Translations under genes and position numbers: made by a program
NCBI GenBank assembly: GCA_963711705.1
Contig: CAVQFM010000020.1
Location: 62,001-126,000 of the forward strand
Source of the DNA: RYN-230 sp963711705
GTDB taxonomy: Bacteria; Actinomycetota; Actinomycetes; Streptosporangiales; Streptosporangiaceae
Direction of reading: 5' to 3'
DNA length: 64,000 nt
Shown here: positions 7,776 to 16,587 of the stretch, piece after piece
Layout of the letters: every line of letters begins with the position of its first letter
Numbering within the stretch: position 1 is the stretch's first letter
Notes under the pieces: generated by a model
Seen by the model: the letters and a program-made list of their open reading frames with translations, nothing else
What the model was told of the DNA's origin: nothing
Database searches by the model: none

Positions 7776-8799
7776 ATGGAGAGTCCGCTGCTGAATGCCC
7801 CGGGAGCGGTGCCCGCCGAGGGCATCGACGCCGGGGTGGCCGCGCACTACGGGAACCCCTACCTGGAGCAGCGCGCCCTGGCCGAGGCGGCTGGCCTGGT
7901 GGACCGGTCGAACCGCGGCGTGGTCCGGGTCACCGGCCCGGACCGGCTGTCCTGGCTGCACAGCCTGACCACCCAGCACCTGGAGCAGCTCCCGCCGGGT
8001 GACTCAGCCGAGGCGCTCATCCTCAGCCCGAACGGGCACATCGAGCACCACCTGACGCTCACCGACGACGGCACGTCGGTGTGGATCCACGTGGAGCCGG
8101 GCACCGCGCCCGCGCTGGTGGAGTTCCTGGAGTCGATGCGGTTCATGCTCCGGGTCGAGACCGCGGACGTGACCGGCGATTACGCGGTGCTCACGCTCAT
8201 GGGGCCGGCCGCGGGCGGCACCCCGCCCGACGCGGTGGCCGTCGCGGCGAACGGGCCGTTGGGGCTGGACGTGATTGTCCGGCGGGACCGGCTCGAAGCC
8301 GCAGCGGACAGCCTGCGGGAGCGCGGCGTGGTGCTGGCCGGCCTGCAGGCCTACGAGGCGCTGCGGATCGCGGCGCACCGGCCGCGGTTCGGGCTGGACA
8401 CCGATCACCGGACGATCCCGCACGAGGTGGGCTGGATCGAGTCGGCGGTGCACCTGGACAAGGGCTGCTACCGCGGCCAGGAGACGGTGGCCCGGGTGCA
8501 CAACCTCGGCCACCCACCGCGGCGGCTGGTGTTCCTGCACCTGGACGGCAGCGAGGACCGGCTGCCTGCCCACGGCGACCCGGTCGAGCTGGACGGGACA
8601 TGTGGTCGGGTTCGTCGGCTCGGCCGCGCGGCACTACGAGCTGGGCCCGATCGGGCTGGCGCTGGTCAAGCGGACCACGCCGGTGGATGCGACGCTGCTG
8701 GCCGGCGGGGTGCCCGCCGCGCAGGAGATCGTGGTGCCGCCGGACACCGGGGCCAACGTCAAGGTCACCCTCAAGCGGCGGACCGGGCTGGTCCGTTAG
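7776..8799 (+). CDS. ygfZ: YgfZ/GcvT-like folate-binding Fe-S cluster protein (frameshifted)
   Basis: Tetrahydrofolate-binding protein that in studied bacteria supports assembly or repair of iron-sulfur enzymes. The diagnostic YgfZ signature KGCYRGQE is at residues 229-236, followed by TVARVHNLGHPPRRL. The reading frame breaks near 8593. Upstream it reads GDPVELDG; the C-terminal part GHVVGFVGSAARHYELGPIG continues in the next frame to the stop at 8799. Removing one G from the GGG at about 8595 restores a single 340-residue protein of normal length. A sequencing error is more likely than a dead gene. ATG 7776 fits the family start. Confidence 0.88.
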
Positions 8800-8847
8800 A
8801 ACCCCAGGCGGGCGGGGTGCCCGCCGGTGAACCTGTGGAGGTCGGCT

Positions 8848-9783
<936 letters not shown>

Positions 9784-9870
9784 CCCCGCCCCCGGTGCCC
9801 CGCCACCCGGTGACCGCCGCCCGGCAGCGCGTAGGCTCCACAACGTGACCGGGAGCTTCGGGGCGGGGAC

Positions 9871-10662
9871 ATGATCGGGATCTTCGGGGCCGGGAAGATG
9901 GGCGAGGCACTCCTCTCCGGGCTGCTGCGCGCCGGGTACGCCCCGGGCGGGGTGGTCGCGGTGGTGCGGCGGGCCGAGCGGGCCGACGAGCTGCGCACCG
10001 CCTACGGCGTCGCGGTGCTGCCCGCCGCCGAAGCGGCGAAGAACGTGGACACGCTCATCATCGCGGTGAAGCCGCAGGACATGCTGGCGATGCTGGACGA
10101 GATCGCGCCGCACGTGCCCGCGGACAAGCTGGTCATCTCGGTGGCGGCGGGCATCACCACCGAGGAGATCGAGCGCCGGATCGGGGACATCCCGGTGGTC
10201 CGGGTCATGTCCAACACCCCGGTCCTGGTGGACGAGGCGATGAGCGTGATCTCGCCGGGCGCGTTCGCCCGCCGGGAGCACCTGGAACGGGCCGAGGAAC
10301 TGCTCCGCCCGGTCGGCAAGGTGCTGCGCATCCCGGAGTCCCAGCAGGACGCGGCCACCGCGCTGTCCGGCAGCGGCCCGGCCTACCTGTACTTCCTGGT
10401 CGAGGCGATGGTGGACGCCGGGATCCTGCTCGGCATGCCGCGCGCCACCGCGCTGGAGATGATCACCCAGGCGGTGTACGGCGCGGCCACCATGCTCCGG
10501 GAGACCGGCGAGCACCCAGTCATCCTGCGCGAGGCGGTCACCTCACCGGGCGGCACCACGATCTCGGCCATCCGGGAGCTGGAGCGGCACGGGGTACGGG
10601 CCGCGATCCTGGCCGCGATCGAGGCGGCGCGGGACCGCGGCCGGGAACTCGGCGGCGGATGA
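9871..10662 (+). CDS. proC: Pyrroline-5-carboxylate reductase
   Basis: NAD(P)H-dependent last step of proline synthesis, 263 residues. The Rossmann signature is at the N-terminus (IGIFGAGKMGEALLSGL). The conserved NTP segment is VRVMSNTPVLVDEAMSVI. The family signature near the C-terminus is ALSGSGPAYLYFLVEAMVDA, followed by REAVTSPGGTTISAIRELE. It lies 87 bases after the proline dehydrogenase gene and 13 bases before acuC. Confidence 0.96.
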   Translation: MIGIFGAGKMGEALLSGLLRAGYAPGGVVAVVRRAERADELRTAYGVAVLPAAEAAKNVDTLIIAVKPQDMLAMLDEIAPHVPADKLVISVAAGITTEEIERRIGDIPVVRVMSNTPVLVDEAMSVISPGAFARREHLERAEELLRPVGKVLRIPESQQDAATALSGSGPAYLYFLVEAMVDAGILLGMPRATALEMITQAVYGAATMLRETGEHPVILREAVTSPGGTTISAIRELERHGVRAAILAAIEAARDRGRELGGG

Positions 10663-10675
10663 GGCTGGGCAGCAG

Positions 10676-11842
10676 ATGACCTGTACCTTGCACGTGGCCT
10701 GGGATGACAGGCTGACCAGCTACGACTTCGGGCCCGGGCACCCGCTGGCACCGGTCCGGGTGGAACTGACCATGGCGCTGGCCCGCGAGCTCGGCGTGCT
10801 GACCGCCGGGGGGGTGAGCACGGCCGTGCCCGAGCCCGCCAGCCAGCAGCAGCTCGAGCTGGTGCACGACCCGGCCTACCTGGACGCGGTGCGGCTCGGC
10901 GCGGCCAACCCGGCGTTCGGCCTGGGCACCCCGGACAACCCGGTCTTCCCCGGCATGCACGACGCGTCGGCGCTGGTCGCCGGGGCCACCCTGGCCGCCG
11001 CGGCCGCGGTGTGGACCGGGCAGGCCGACCACGGGGCCAACGTGGCCGGCGGGCTGCATCACGCCATGCGCCGGGCGGCCAGCGGGTTCTGCGTGTACAA
11101 CGACCCGGCCATCGCGATCAGCTGGCTGCTGGCCCAGGGCGCGCAGCGCATCGCGTACGTGGACATCGACGTGCACCACGGCGACGGGGTGCAGGCCGCG
11201 TTCTACGACGACCCGCGGGTGCTCACGATCAGCCTGCACGAGCACCCGATGACCCTGTTCCCCGGCACCGGCCTGCCCCGGGAGACGGGCGGCCCGCACG
11301 CCGAGGGCATGGCGGTCAACGTGGCGCTGCCCGCGGGCACCGGTGACAGCGGCTGGCTGCGCGCGTTCGACGCGGTCGTGCCGCCGCTGCTGCGCGGGTT
11401 CCGCCCGGAGATCCTGGTCAGCCAGCACGGTTGCGACAGCCACCGGCTCGACCCGCTGGCCCACCTGGAAGTGAGCGTGGACGGGCAGCGCACCGCGCAT
11501 CAGCGGCTGCATCAGCTGGCGCACGAGACCGCGGGCGGCCGCTGGCTGCTCACCGGCGGCGGGGGCTACGCGCTGGTCCAGGTGGTGCCGCGGACCTGGA
11601 CGCACCTGCTGGCCGAGGCGGCCGGGCGGCCGGTCGACCCGGCCAGCATGACCCCGCCGCCGTGGCGTGCCTACACCCTGGAGCGCACCGGGGTGCCCGC
11701 GCCGCAGCAGATGACCGACGGCGCACCAGCCACTTTCACCCCGTTCGACGCGGGGTATGACCCGGCCGATCCGGTGGACCGGACGGTACTGGCCACCCGG
11801 ACCGCGGTCTTCCCCAGCCACGGGCTGCTGCCCGGGCTCTGA
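10676..11842 (+). CDS. acuC: AcuC-type acetoin-utilisation / class I histone-deacetylase-fold lysine deacetylase
   Basis: Zinc-dependent deacetylase of 388 residues. In Bacillus, AcuC deacetylates acetyl-CoA synthetase; actinobacterial homologues may act on similar enzymes. HDAC active-site features are intact: catalytic His pair in GGLHHAM, the zinc motif DIDVHHGDGV (D163-V172), SLHEHP, the second zinc Asp in QHGCDSHRLDPLAHL, and the GGGGYAL loop. The protein has a C-terminal extension of about 70 residues rich in proline. The gene begins 13 bases after proC and is followed by a strong hairpin at 11853. Confidence 0.9.
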   Translation: MTCTLHVAWDDRLTSYDFGPGHPLAPVRVELTMALARELGVLTAGGVSTAVPEPASQQQLELVHDPAYLDAVRLGAANPAFGLGTPDNPVFPGMHDASALVAGATLAAAAAVWTGQADHGANVAGGLHHAMRRAASGFCVYNDPAIAISWLLAQGAQRIAYVDIDVHHGDGVQAAFYDDPRVLTISLHEHPMTLFPGTGLPRETGGPHAEGMAVNVALPAGTGDSGWLRAFDAVVPPLLRGFRPEILVSQHGCDSHRLDPLAHLEVSVDGQRTAHQRLHQLAHETAGGRWLLTGGGGYALVQVVPRTWTHLLAEAAGRPVDPASMTPPPWRAYTLERTGVPAPQQMTDGAPATFTPFDAGYDPADPVDRTVLATRTAVFPSHGLLPGL

Positions 11843-11852
11843 CCTGCGCTCC

Positions 11853-11885
11853 CACCGGACGCGGCGCGGTCCGCCGGGTCCGGTG
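11853..11885 (+). terminator. Hairpin after acuC
   Basis: CACCGGAC (11853-11860) pairs perfectly with GTCCGGTG (11878-11885), with a further GC-rich inner stem. It starts 11 bases after the acuC stop and has no T-run, as is usual in high-GC actinobacteria. Confidence 0.6.
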
Positions 11886-12067
11886 ACCGGGCATTCGGCC
11901 GGGCGGCAGCGGCCTGGACGGCCCGCCGTTCCTGTGGTTTGGCACACGATTGGGACAGCAGGGCAGGGTTGCCCTTTTCTGCACAAGACTTACGCTGGGG
12001 ACGGAGGTGACTGATGCGCTGAATCCGGCCCGGCGCACTCGGCTCCGCGGGGAAGAAGGAAAAACAG

Positions 12068-12271
12068 ATGGCTGCAGGCGAGACTCCGCTCAGCGACGTC
12101 AAGTTCCTGACCGTGGCCGAAGTGGCCTCGATCATGCGCGTGTCGAAGATGACCGTCTACCGGCTGGTGCACTCAGGCGAGCTGGAGGCGATCCGGGTTG
12201 GCCGGTCCTTCCGCGTTCCCGAGCAGGCGGTAAACCGGTACCTGAAGGGCTCTTTTGTAGCGGCCAGCTGA
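12068..12271 (+). CDS. Small excisionase/MerR-like helix-turn-helix DNA-binding protein
   Basis: A 67-residue protein that is almost entirely one winged helix-turn-helix domain of the excisionase (xis/MerR-like) type: FLTVAEVASIMRVSKMTVYR, then LVHSGELEAIRVGRSFRVPE. It is a paralogue in fold of BldC, which occurs elsewhere in this window (32141). Close relatives are conserved in actinobacteria directly upstream of the bS22 gene, as here. The start is ATG 12068 after GAAGAAGGAAAAACAG. Its targets are unknown; nothing nearby suggests a prophage, so excision is unlikely to be its job. Confidence 0.88.
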   Translation: MAAGETPLSDVKFLTVAEVASIMRVSKMTVYRLVHSGELEAIRVGRSFRVPEQAVNRYLKGSFVAAS

Positions 12272-12406
12272 TGGGGGCAGCCCGAGGGGCTTCACCGGGG
12301 AGGCTGCCGGACGGGTACCCTGTGTGGTTGGCGTGTGCCCAGCCGGCTGGCATCGGGCGAATACGTCGCATGCCTGGTTGCCTGTTAGCCGAGTGAGGGT
12401 GGTTTC

Positions 12407-12505
12407 GTGGGCTCCGTCATCAAGAAGCGTCGCAAGAGGATGGCCAAGAAGAAGCACCGCAAGCTGCTGCGCAAGACGCGCGTGCAGCGGCGCAACAAGA
12501 AGTAG
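12407..12505 (+). CDS. Small-subunit ribosomal protein bS22 (AURKAIP1/COX24-domain peptide)
   Basis: A 32-residue, extremely basic peptide starting GTG 12407 (MGSVIKKRRKRMAKKKHRKL, then LRKTRVQRRNKK). It matches the AURKAIP1/COX24 C-terminal motif and the actinobacterial protein found bound to the 30S subunit of mycobacterial ribosomes (bS22). More than half of the residues are Lys or Arg, typical of rRNA-binding tails. An AGGGTGG site precedes the start. It follows the small helix-turn-helix gene, a conserved actinobacterial pairing. Confidence 0.9.
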   Translation: MGSVIKKRRKRMAKKKHRKLLRKTRVQRRNKK

Positions 12506-12681
12506 CCACAGCGACCGCAGGGAGGAGCGGCAGCGCGGGTGGGAAATAACCGGCCGAACGCAAACCTGCCCCGCTCGCGACCTCGCCTGGTCCGCGGTTC
12601 CGTCCGGATATTGGCCTGGGCCGGGGCAGCGGCCAGGGGGCAGGCCCAGCGTCGCGCGCCTGGCCGGGTAATGCTGGTCGG

Positions 12682-13566
12682 GTGAGTGCCAACGGCGGAC
12701 CGCCCGGCGGCTCGGCCAGCCCCGATGGGGACTGGCGGGGCCGGCTGGCTGACGCGGTGGACTTCGCCCGGCGGCAGGTGACCGGTGAGGGCGAGGTCGA
12801 CGAGTTCGGCTTCGACCCGGAGTTCAACACGCGGGTGCTTATCCCGGTGGCCCGGGTGCTGTACCGGCAATGGTTCCGGGTGCAGATGCACGGGCTGGAG
12901 TATGTGCCGTCCACCGGGCCCGCGCTGGTGGTGGCCAACCATTCCGGGGTGCTGCCGCTGGACGCGATCATGCTGCAGGCCGGGATGCACGACGAGCACC
13001 CGGCGCACCGCAACCTGCGGCTGCTCGGCGCCGACCTGGTGTACGAGGTGCCGGGGCTGGCCTACCTGGCCCGCCGGGCCGGCCATACCCGGGCCTGCCC
13101 GGCCAACGCGCAACGGCTGCTGCTCGACGGCGAGCTGGTCGGCGTGTTCCCGGAGGGGTTCAAGGGCATCGGCAAGCCGTTCCGCGACCGGTACCAGCTG
13201 CGCCGGTTCGGCCGCGGCGGCTTCGTGGTCTCCGCCCTCCGGGCCCGGGTGCCGATCGTCCCGTGCGCGATCGTCGGCGCCGAGGAGATCTACCCGATGG
13301 TGGGCAACGCCAAGCCACTGGCCCGGCTGCTCGGGCTGCCGTACTTCCCGGTCACGCCGCTGTTCCCGTGGCTCGGCCCGGTCGGTGCGGTGCCGCTGCC
13401 CTCGCAGTGGATCATCGAGTTCTGCCCGCCGGTGCCGACCGACGGGTACCCGCACGGCGCGTGGAAGGACCCGGCGGTGATCGCCGAGCTGACCGCGTCG
13501 GTCCGCGGCACGATCCAGCAGAAGCTGGACGACGTGCTGGCCGAGCGCGGCCCGGCGTTCGGCTGA
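12682..13566 (+). CDS. Lysophospholipid acyltransferase family protein (PlsC-like)
   Basis: Membrane-associated 1-acylglycerol-phosphate acyltransferase-like enzyme of 294 residues. The acyltransferase motif I reads NHSGVLPLD (N86-D94). The His-Asp spacing is longer than the canonical HX4D, a variant shared with one actinobacterial subfamily. Motif III is VGVFPEGFKGIGKP, and a later motif is RARVPIVPCAIVGAEEI. The N-terminal 25 residues are Gly/Pro-rich. Likely substrates are lysophosphatidic acid or a related lysolipid; specificity cannot be assigned. It converges on the HAD phosphatase at 13577, its usual neighbour in actinobacteria. GTG 12682 is the chosen start. Confidence 0.88.
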   Translation: MSANGGPPGGSASPDGDWRGRLADAVDFARRQVTGEGEVDEFGFDPEFNTRVLIPVARVLYRQWFRVQMHGLEYVPSTGPALVVANHSGVLPLDAIMLQAGMHDEHPAHRNLRLLGADLVYEVPGLAYLARRAGHTRACPANAQRLLLDGELVGVFPEGFKGIGKPFRDRYQLRRFGRGGFVVSALRARVPIVPCAIVGAEEIYPMVGNAKPLARLLGLPYFPVTPLFPWLGPVGAVPLPSQWIIEFCPPVPTDGYPHGAWKDPAVIAELTASVRGTIQQKLDDVLAERGPAFG

Positions 13567-13576
13567 CCGGCCCGCC

Positions 13577-14464
13577 CTAGGTTGCCCGGCGGCGGCGCAG
13601 GGCGATGCCGGCCGCGATGCCACCGGCCACGGCACCCGCGGCGGCCGCGGTCGGCAGCGCGATCAGCGTGGCCTTGCGGCCCGCGCGGAAGTCGTGCACC
13701 GGCCACTGGTTGCGCCGGGCCTCGGCGCGCAGCCCGGCGTCCGGGTTGACCGCGTGCGGGTGCCCGACCAGCTCCAGCATGGGCAGGTCGTTGGCAGAGT
13801 CGCTGTACGCGGAGCAGCGGGCCAGGTTCAGCCCCTCGCGCTCGGCCAGCGCGGCCACCGCCGCGGCCTTGGCCTCGCCGTGCAGCAGCCCGCCGACCAG
13901 GCGGCCGGTGTACACGCCGTCCACTGTCTCGGCCACCGTGCCCAGCGCGCCGGTCAGCCCGAGCCGCTGGGAGATGATCGTGGCCAGTTCCACCGGGGTC
14001 GCGGTGACCAGCCACACCCGCTGGCCGGCCCGCAAGTGGCCCTGGGCCAGTTCCCGGCTTCCCTCCCAGATGCGGTCGGCCATGCTGTCGTCGAAGATCT
14101 CCTCGGACAGGCGGACGATGTCGGCCACCTTGTGGCCGGCCACGAAGGCCAGCGCGGCCTGCCGGGCGGCGTCGATGTGCTCGGAGTTCTCCGCCCCGCG
14201 GACCCGGAAGTACACCTGCCCCCAGGCCATCCGGGCCAGGTCGCGCGGGCCGAACATCTTGCGCGCGGCCAGGCCGCGGGCGAAGTAGTAGATCGACGCG
14301 CCGCGCATCAGCGTGTTGTCCACGTCGAAGAAGGCACCGGCCGAGGGATCGGGCTCGGGCGGTGCCTGGGTAACGGTGGCCACCGCGGCGGATGCGGCCC
14401 CGGCGAGGGCGGCTCGCTCCTTGCGGAGGCGGCTCGGGCTGCGCAGGGTCTGCAGCTGCCTCAT
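13577..14464 (-). CDS. HAD-IB family phosphatase (SerB-like) with C-terminal membrane anchor
   Basis: Haloacid-dehalogenase subfamily IB hydrolase of about 295 residues. Motif I is AFFDVDNTLMRGAS, motif II the VWLVTATPVEL segment, the motif III lysine lies in GEAKAAAV, and motif IV is YSDSANDLPMLE. All catalytic residues are present. The last 25 residues (LIALPTAAAAGAVAGGIAAG, then basic RRRR) form a probable membrane anchor. Family members include phosphoserine phosphatases and lipid-phosphate phosphatases. The neighbouring acyltransferase makes a lipid-linked substrate attractive, but that is inference. The ATG at 14464 gives the family-like N-terminus; an upstream start at 14485 is possible. 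Confidence 0.87.
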   Translation of the reverse strand: MRQLQTLRSPSRLRKERAALAGAASAAVATVTQAPPEPDPSAGAFFDVDNTLMRGASIYYFARGLAARKMFGPRDLARMAWGQVYFRVRGAENSEHIDAARQAALAFVAGHKVADIVRLSEEIFDDSMADRIWEGSRELAQGHLRAGQRVWLVTATPVELATIISQRLGLTGALGTVAETVDGVYTGRLVGGLLHGEAKAAAVAALAEREGLNLARCSAYSDSANDLPMLELVGHPHAVNPDAGLRAEARRNQWPVHDFRAGRKATLIALPTAAAAGAVAGGIAAGIALRRRRAT

Positions 14465-14550
14465 GGGCGCGAGTCTACAAACCACGGTGCGGGCGGGCCG
14501 GGCTGGTCAGTCATCTGGTCCGCATCATCCCGGCTCGTCGGGCACCATAG

Positions 14551-15567
14551 GTGGCAATGTCGATGTCGCTCCTCGCCGCGCTGGCCGGGACCGTGGCCGC
14601 CCTGGGCGGGCTGGTCCTGCTCATCCGGCTGTGCGCGCGGACGCCCAGAATGGACATGGTCGCGTGGGTGGTGGCCATGGCCGGGCTGGTCATCGCGCTG
14701 GTCGCGCAGGCCGCGGGCTACCAGCGCGGTTTCGGGCCGACCACGTTCCGGGCCGCGCAGCTCGGCGTGGCCCTGATCACCCCGCTCGCCCTGGCCTGGG
14801 GCATGGCCGAGCTGGCCGCCAAGGGCCTGGTCGCCCGGTTCGCGGCCCGGCTCTGCCTGGCCGGCCTGTTCGTGGTGGCCAGCGTGATCCTGGCCACCGA
14901 CGTGCTGAGCTCGCGGCCGTTCAGCCAGGCGTGGCCGACCGCCCGGATGCATTTCGAGTACCTGCCGCTCGGCCTGCTCGCGCTGATCGCCGTGGTCAGT
15001 GTGCTCACCGCGGTCGTGGCGCTGGCCACCGTGGGGCTGCGGACCCGGCATGATGCTGGCTGGCGCCGGGCGCTGCCAGCGGTCGCCTCGGCCGGCGTGG
15101 CCGTGCTGGCCGTCCAGGGCCTGCAGGCCAGCCTGCCGGACAACGCGGCGTACCCGGGCCTGTCCGTGGTCATCGTGGTGCTGGCCGCGCTGGCCGGGGA
15201 GCGGGCCAGCCGGCTGCCGCTGTCCGCGCTGCGCGCGCCCCACGGCCGGGCCGATGACCACGGCTGGCCGCCGCCGGGCCAGCCCGGCAACGCCGCGGAC
15301 GATCCGCCCGGCCGGTATGCCGATGGCTACCGCCGCTACGACGACACCGGCGGCTTCGGGGGCGACCGGTACGGAACCGGCGGTCATGCGGGATACCCCG
15401 GCGACGGGTACGACGACACGGGCGGCTTCGGCCGGCCACCGGTGACTTCCAGCCCGGCGAGGCGGCCCGCTACGGGCCGGACCAGTACCCGCACACCGGC
15501 CAGTTCAGCAGCTACCCGGCCGGTGAATTTGGCGGGCCGCACGGCGGTGCCGCGCCGGAACCGGTGA
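14551..15567 (+). CDS. Polytopic membrane protein with Gly/Tyr/Asp-rich C-terminal repeats (probably N-terminal part of a fusion)
   Basis: Seven hydrophobic segments lie within residues 1-215 (for example LLAALAGTVAALGGLVLLI, MVAWVVAMAGLVIALVAQA and LPLGLLALIAVVSVLTAVVA). A hydrophilic tail follows with repeats of the type YDDTGGFGG. After about 15440 this frame degenerates into Arg/Thr/Ser-rich sequence. The next frame continues the tail in the same style (GDFQPGEAARYGPDQYPHTG) and runs straight into the ABM-domain protein at 15564. Adding one base near 15431-15442 yields a single protein of about 544 residues. I recognise no family for the membrane part. It stands first in the glutaredoxin-rex-hem gene run. 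Confidence 0.75.
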   Translation: MAMSMSLLAALAGTVAALGGLVLLIRLCARTPRMDMVAWVVAMAGLVIALVAQAAGYQRGFGPTTFRAAQLGVALITPLALAWGMAELAAKGLVARFAARLCLAGLFVVASVILATDVLSSRPFSQAWPTARMHFEYLPLGLLALIAVVSVLTAVVALATVGLRTRHDAGWRRALPAVASAGVAVLAVQGLQASLPDNAAYPGLSVVIVVLAALAGERASRLPLSALRAPHGRADDHGWPPPGQPGNAADDPPGRYADGYRRYDDTGGFGGDRYGTGGHAGYPGDGYDDTGGFGRPPVTSSPARRPATGRTSTRTPASSAATRPVNLAGRTAVPRRNR

Positions 15568-16184
15568 CCGGCGCGTTCGACGCGCTCTACCGGGAGAACG
15601 CCGCGGCGGCCCGCCGCCCCGGCCCCGCCGCGGCCGACGGGCCCGGCTCGGGCGTCGAACCGGTGACCGGCATGCAGCTGGCCGCCCTGGAAGAGGCGGT
15701 GCTGGAACGGTCGGCCCAGGCCGGCCCCGGGGCCGCCGCTGGCGGCGGCGCCGCGGACGCGCCCCTGGACACCGAACGGCTCTATGGCCAGATCGCCATC
15801 TACACGCTGCTGGAAGCGGGGGCGGCGGAATTCGACCGGCTGGCCGGCCGCGTGCTCGACGAGGTCGCCACGGGAGAGCCGGACACGCTGGTGTACGTGG
15901 TGCACGGGGTGCCGTCCGCGCCGCTGCAGCGCATCCTCTACCAGGTCTACCGGGACCGGGCCGCGTATGACGAGCACCTGCGGCAGCCCTACGTGGCCGA
16001 CTTTGACGCCCGGCTGCGGCCGCTGGTGCTGGCCACCAACGTGATCGAACTGGGCGTCCGGCAGGCCAAGGTGACCGCGCTGACCGGGCCGCTGGAGCGG
16101 GACGCCATGGCCGGGCGCTCGGGCGGCGCGGCACCGGGCCGGGCCGCCGATGCCGGGTCCCGGCGGGCGGGGCAGGCCCCGTGA
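15564..16184 (+). CDS. Antibiotic-biosynthesis-monooxygenase (ABM) domain protein, probably the C-terminal part of the preceding gene
   Basis: A dimeric alpha/beta-barrel (ABM/IsdG-like superfamily) domain covers about residues 75-175: GQIAIYTLLEAGAAEFDRLA, LVYVVHGVPSAPLQRILYQV, DEHLRQPYVADFDARLRPLV. Superfamily members include quinol monooxygenases and haem-degrading IsdG/MhuD; the sequence does not settle which, if any, activity applies. An Ala/Gly-rich linker precedes the domain. The apparent GTG start at 15564 overlaps the previous stop, but in-frame coding-like sequence extends upstream to about 15440, so this is probably the tail of one membrane-anchored protein. Its stop overlaps the glutaredoxin start (GTGA). 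Confidence 0.8.
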   Translation: MTGAFDALYRENAAAARRPGPAAADGPGSGVEPVTGMQLAALEEAVLERSAQAGPGAAAGGGAADAPLDTERLYGQIAIYTLLEAGAAEFDRLAGRVLDEVATGEPDTLVYVVHGVPSAPLQRILYQVYRDRAAYDEHLRQPYVADFDARLRPLVLATNVIELGVRQAKVTALTGPLERDAMAGRSGGAAPGRAADAGSRRAGQAP

Positions 16185-16429
16185 TCAAGGCGAGTCATCA
16201 GATCACGCTGCTGTCCCGGCCGGGCTGCCATCTGTGCGACGCTGCCCGCGAGGTGATCGCCCGGGTCGCGGCCGACCTCGGCGTGGCCTGGTCCGAGCGG
16301 GACATCACCCGGTCCGAGGCCGACCTCCGGGAGTACTGGGACAAGATCCCGGTCACCCTCATCGACGGGGTGCAGCACGATTTCTGGAAGGTCAGCGAGA
16401 ACCGCCTTCGTGCCGCGCTGACCCGCTAA
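16181..16429 (+). CDS. Glutaredoxin-family thiol-disulfide protein
   Basis: An 82-residue thioredoxin-fold protein. The active site CHLC lies in LLSRPGCHLCDAAREVI, near residues 16-19, and the cis-proline loop is KIPVTLIDG. The DUF836/glutaredoxin-like class is common next to rex in actinobacteria. The GTG start at 16181 overlaps the ABM stop, implying coupled translation. It ends about 60 bases before the Rex operator, so it is transcribed upstream of the rex promoter. Confidence 0.9.
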   Translation: MIKASHQITLLSRPGCHLCDAAREVIARVAADLGVAWSERDITRSEADLREYWDKIPVTLIDGVQHDFWKVSENRLRAALTR

Positions 16430-16490
16430 GTTGACCGTCCCTTGACCCGCTGAGCAGGCCACTTGGAGCGGTACCCGGTGGCCTTTACTT

Positions 16491-16506
16491 TGTGCAAACG
16501 TTCACA
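16491..16506. promoter_or_regulatory. Rex operator (ROP) upstream of rex
   Basis: TGTGCAAACGTTCACA fits the Rex operator consensus TGTGAAC-N-GTTCACA except near one half-site (TGTGCAA). It lies 82 bases before the rex start with a TACGGT -10-like element just downstream, so Rex binding would block the promoter. This implies autoregulation of rex and NADH/NAD+-responsive control of the hem genes coupled to it. Confidence 0.85.
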
Positions 16507-16587
16507 AGAGCGTACGGTTGAGCCGAACACCGGCGGGCTCTGGGCCGCCCGCACTGCCACAGGTCGATCCCTCAGGAGCGTCGGCGC

